43,483 nt of DNA from Microbulbifer halophilus (GTDB lineage Bacteria; Pseudomonadota; Gammaproteobacteria; Pseudomonadales; Cellvibrionaceae). Location: positions 1 through 43,483 of the forward strand of contig NZ_JAPIVK010000035.1 in the NCBI RefSeq assembly GCF_026183675.1. The letters are read 5' to 3'. The translations under genes and the position numbers were made by a program. The stretch's first letter is position 1. Every line of letters begins with the position of its first letter. Below are positions 43,446-43,483 of the stretch, piece after piece. Under the pieces are notes generated by a model. That model did no database searches. It saw only the letters and a list, made by a program, of their open reading frames with translations, and was not told where the DNA came from.

Positions 43446-43483
43446 TCTGTCAGCCTAGTTGTCCAGTTGGCGATTTTGCCTAA

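Overview
The window looks like chromosome of a GC-rich marine-type gammaproteobacterium. A Microbulbifer or other Cellvibrionales-like genome is my best guess. That rests on protein resemblance recalled from memory (DapE, FldB, RluB/ScpB/ScpA, YciO, Rnm, CpxRA, AaeXAB-like pump, FbpABC), not on a search. No rRNA, tRNA or CRISPR array was recognised.

Left part (1-20 kb): compact core genome. dapE and a secreted S9 peptidase precede a minus-strand pair (flavodoxin fldB and a small conserved protein). A Spy/CpxP-like periplasmic protein is divergent from a CpxR/CpxA-like two-component operon, and the shared promoter carries a 10-bp-phased ladder of GTAAA half-sites. A 5'-truncated SRPBCC remnant follows. 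The minus-strand block scpA-scpB-rluB, then a YciO-type protein and the Rnm (YciV) PHP exonuclease come next. On the plus strand lie a VC0807-like membrane protein, YciI, a TIGR04211 SH3 protein, a periplasmic cyclophilin, a Bacteroidetes-like PdxJ, a DUF2520 oxidoreductase-like protein, a SpoU/TrmH methyltransferase and an OmpA-family porin. The intergenic spaces hold palindromic repeats, including two copies of a nested-hairpin element (about 0.05-0.26 kb and 15.1-15.3 kb).

Middle (20-33 kb): a MalT-like signal-transduction ATPase lacking its LuxR HTH abuts a 3' fragment of an isoquinoline-oxidoreductase-type gene. Next come a 158-bp MITE-like element, an IS200-type insertion sequence, a Fur-boxed iron operon (unknown secreted protein plus FbpABC-like transporter), a small secreted protein, and an AaeXAB-like (DUF1656/HlyD/FUSC) efflux operon.

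Right part (33-43.5 kb): accessory DNA. It contains a small unknown protein divergent from an orphan Xre regulator with its own operators, a quinone reductase/HxlR redox pair, a Nudix hydrolase, a second inverted MITE copy, and a HipBA toxin-antitoxin pair with duplicated palindromic operators. A 15-bp match to the 3' end of guaA with a terminator behind it looks like an island attachment scar. Beyond it lies a three-gene operon: OLD-type ATPase/TOPRIM nuclease, UvrD-like helicase and a protein with a Mrr-like D...QxK nuclease signature. The first two match Gabija (GajAB) in architecture and size. The third gene is fused into the operon by zero spacing and is the best candidate for something undescribed.
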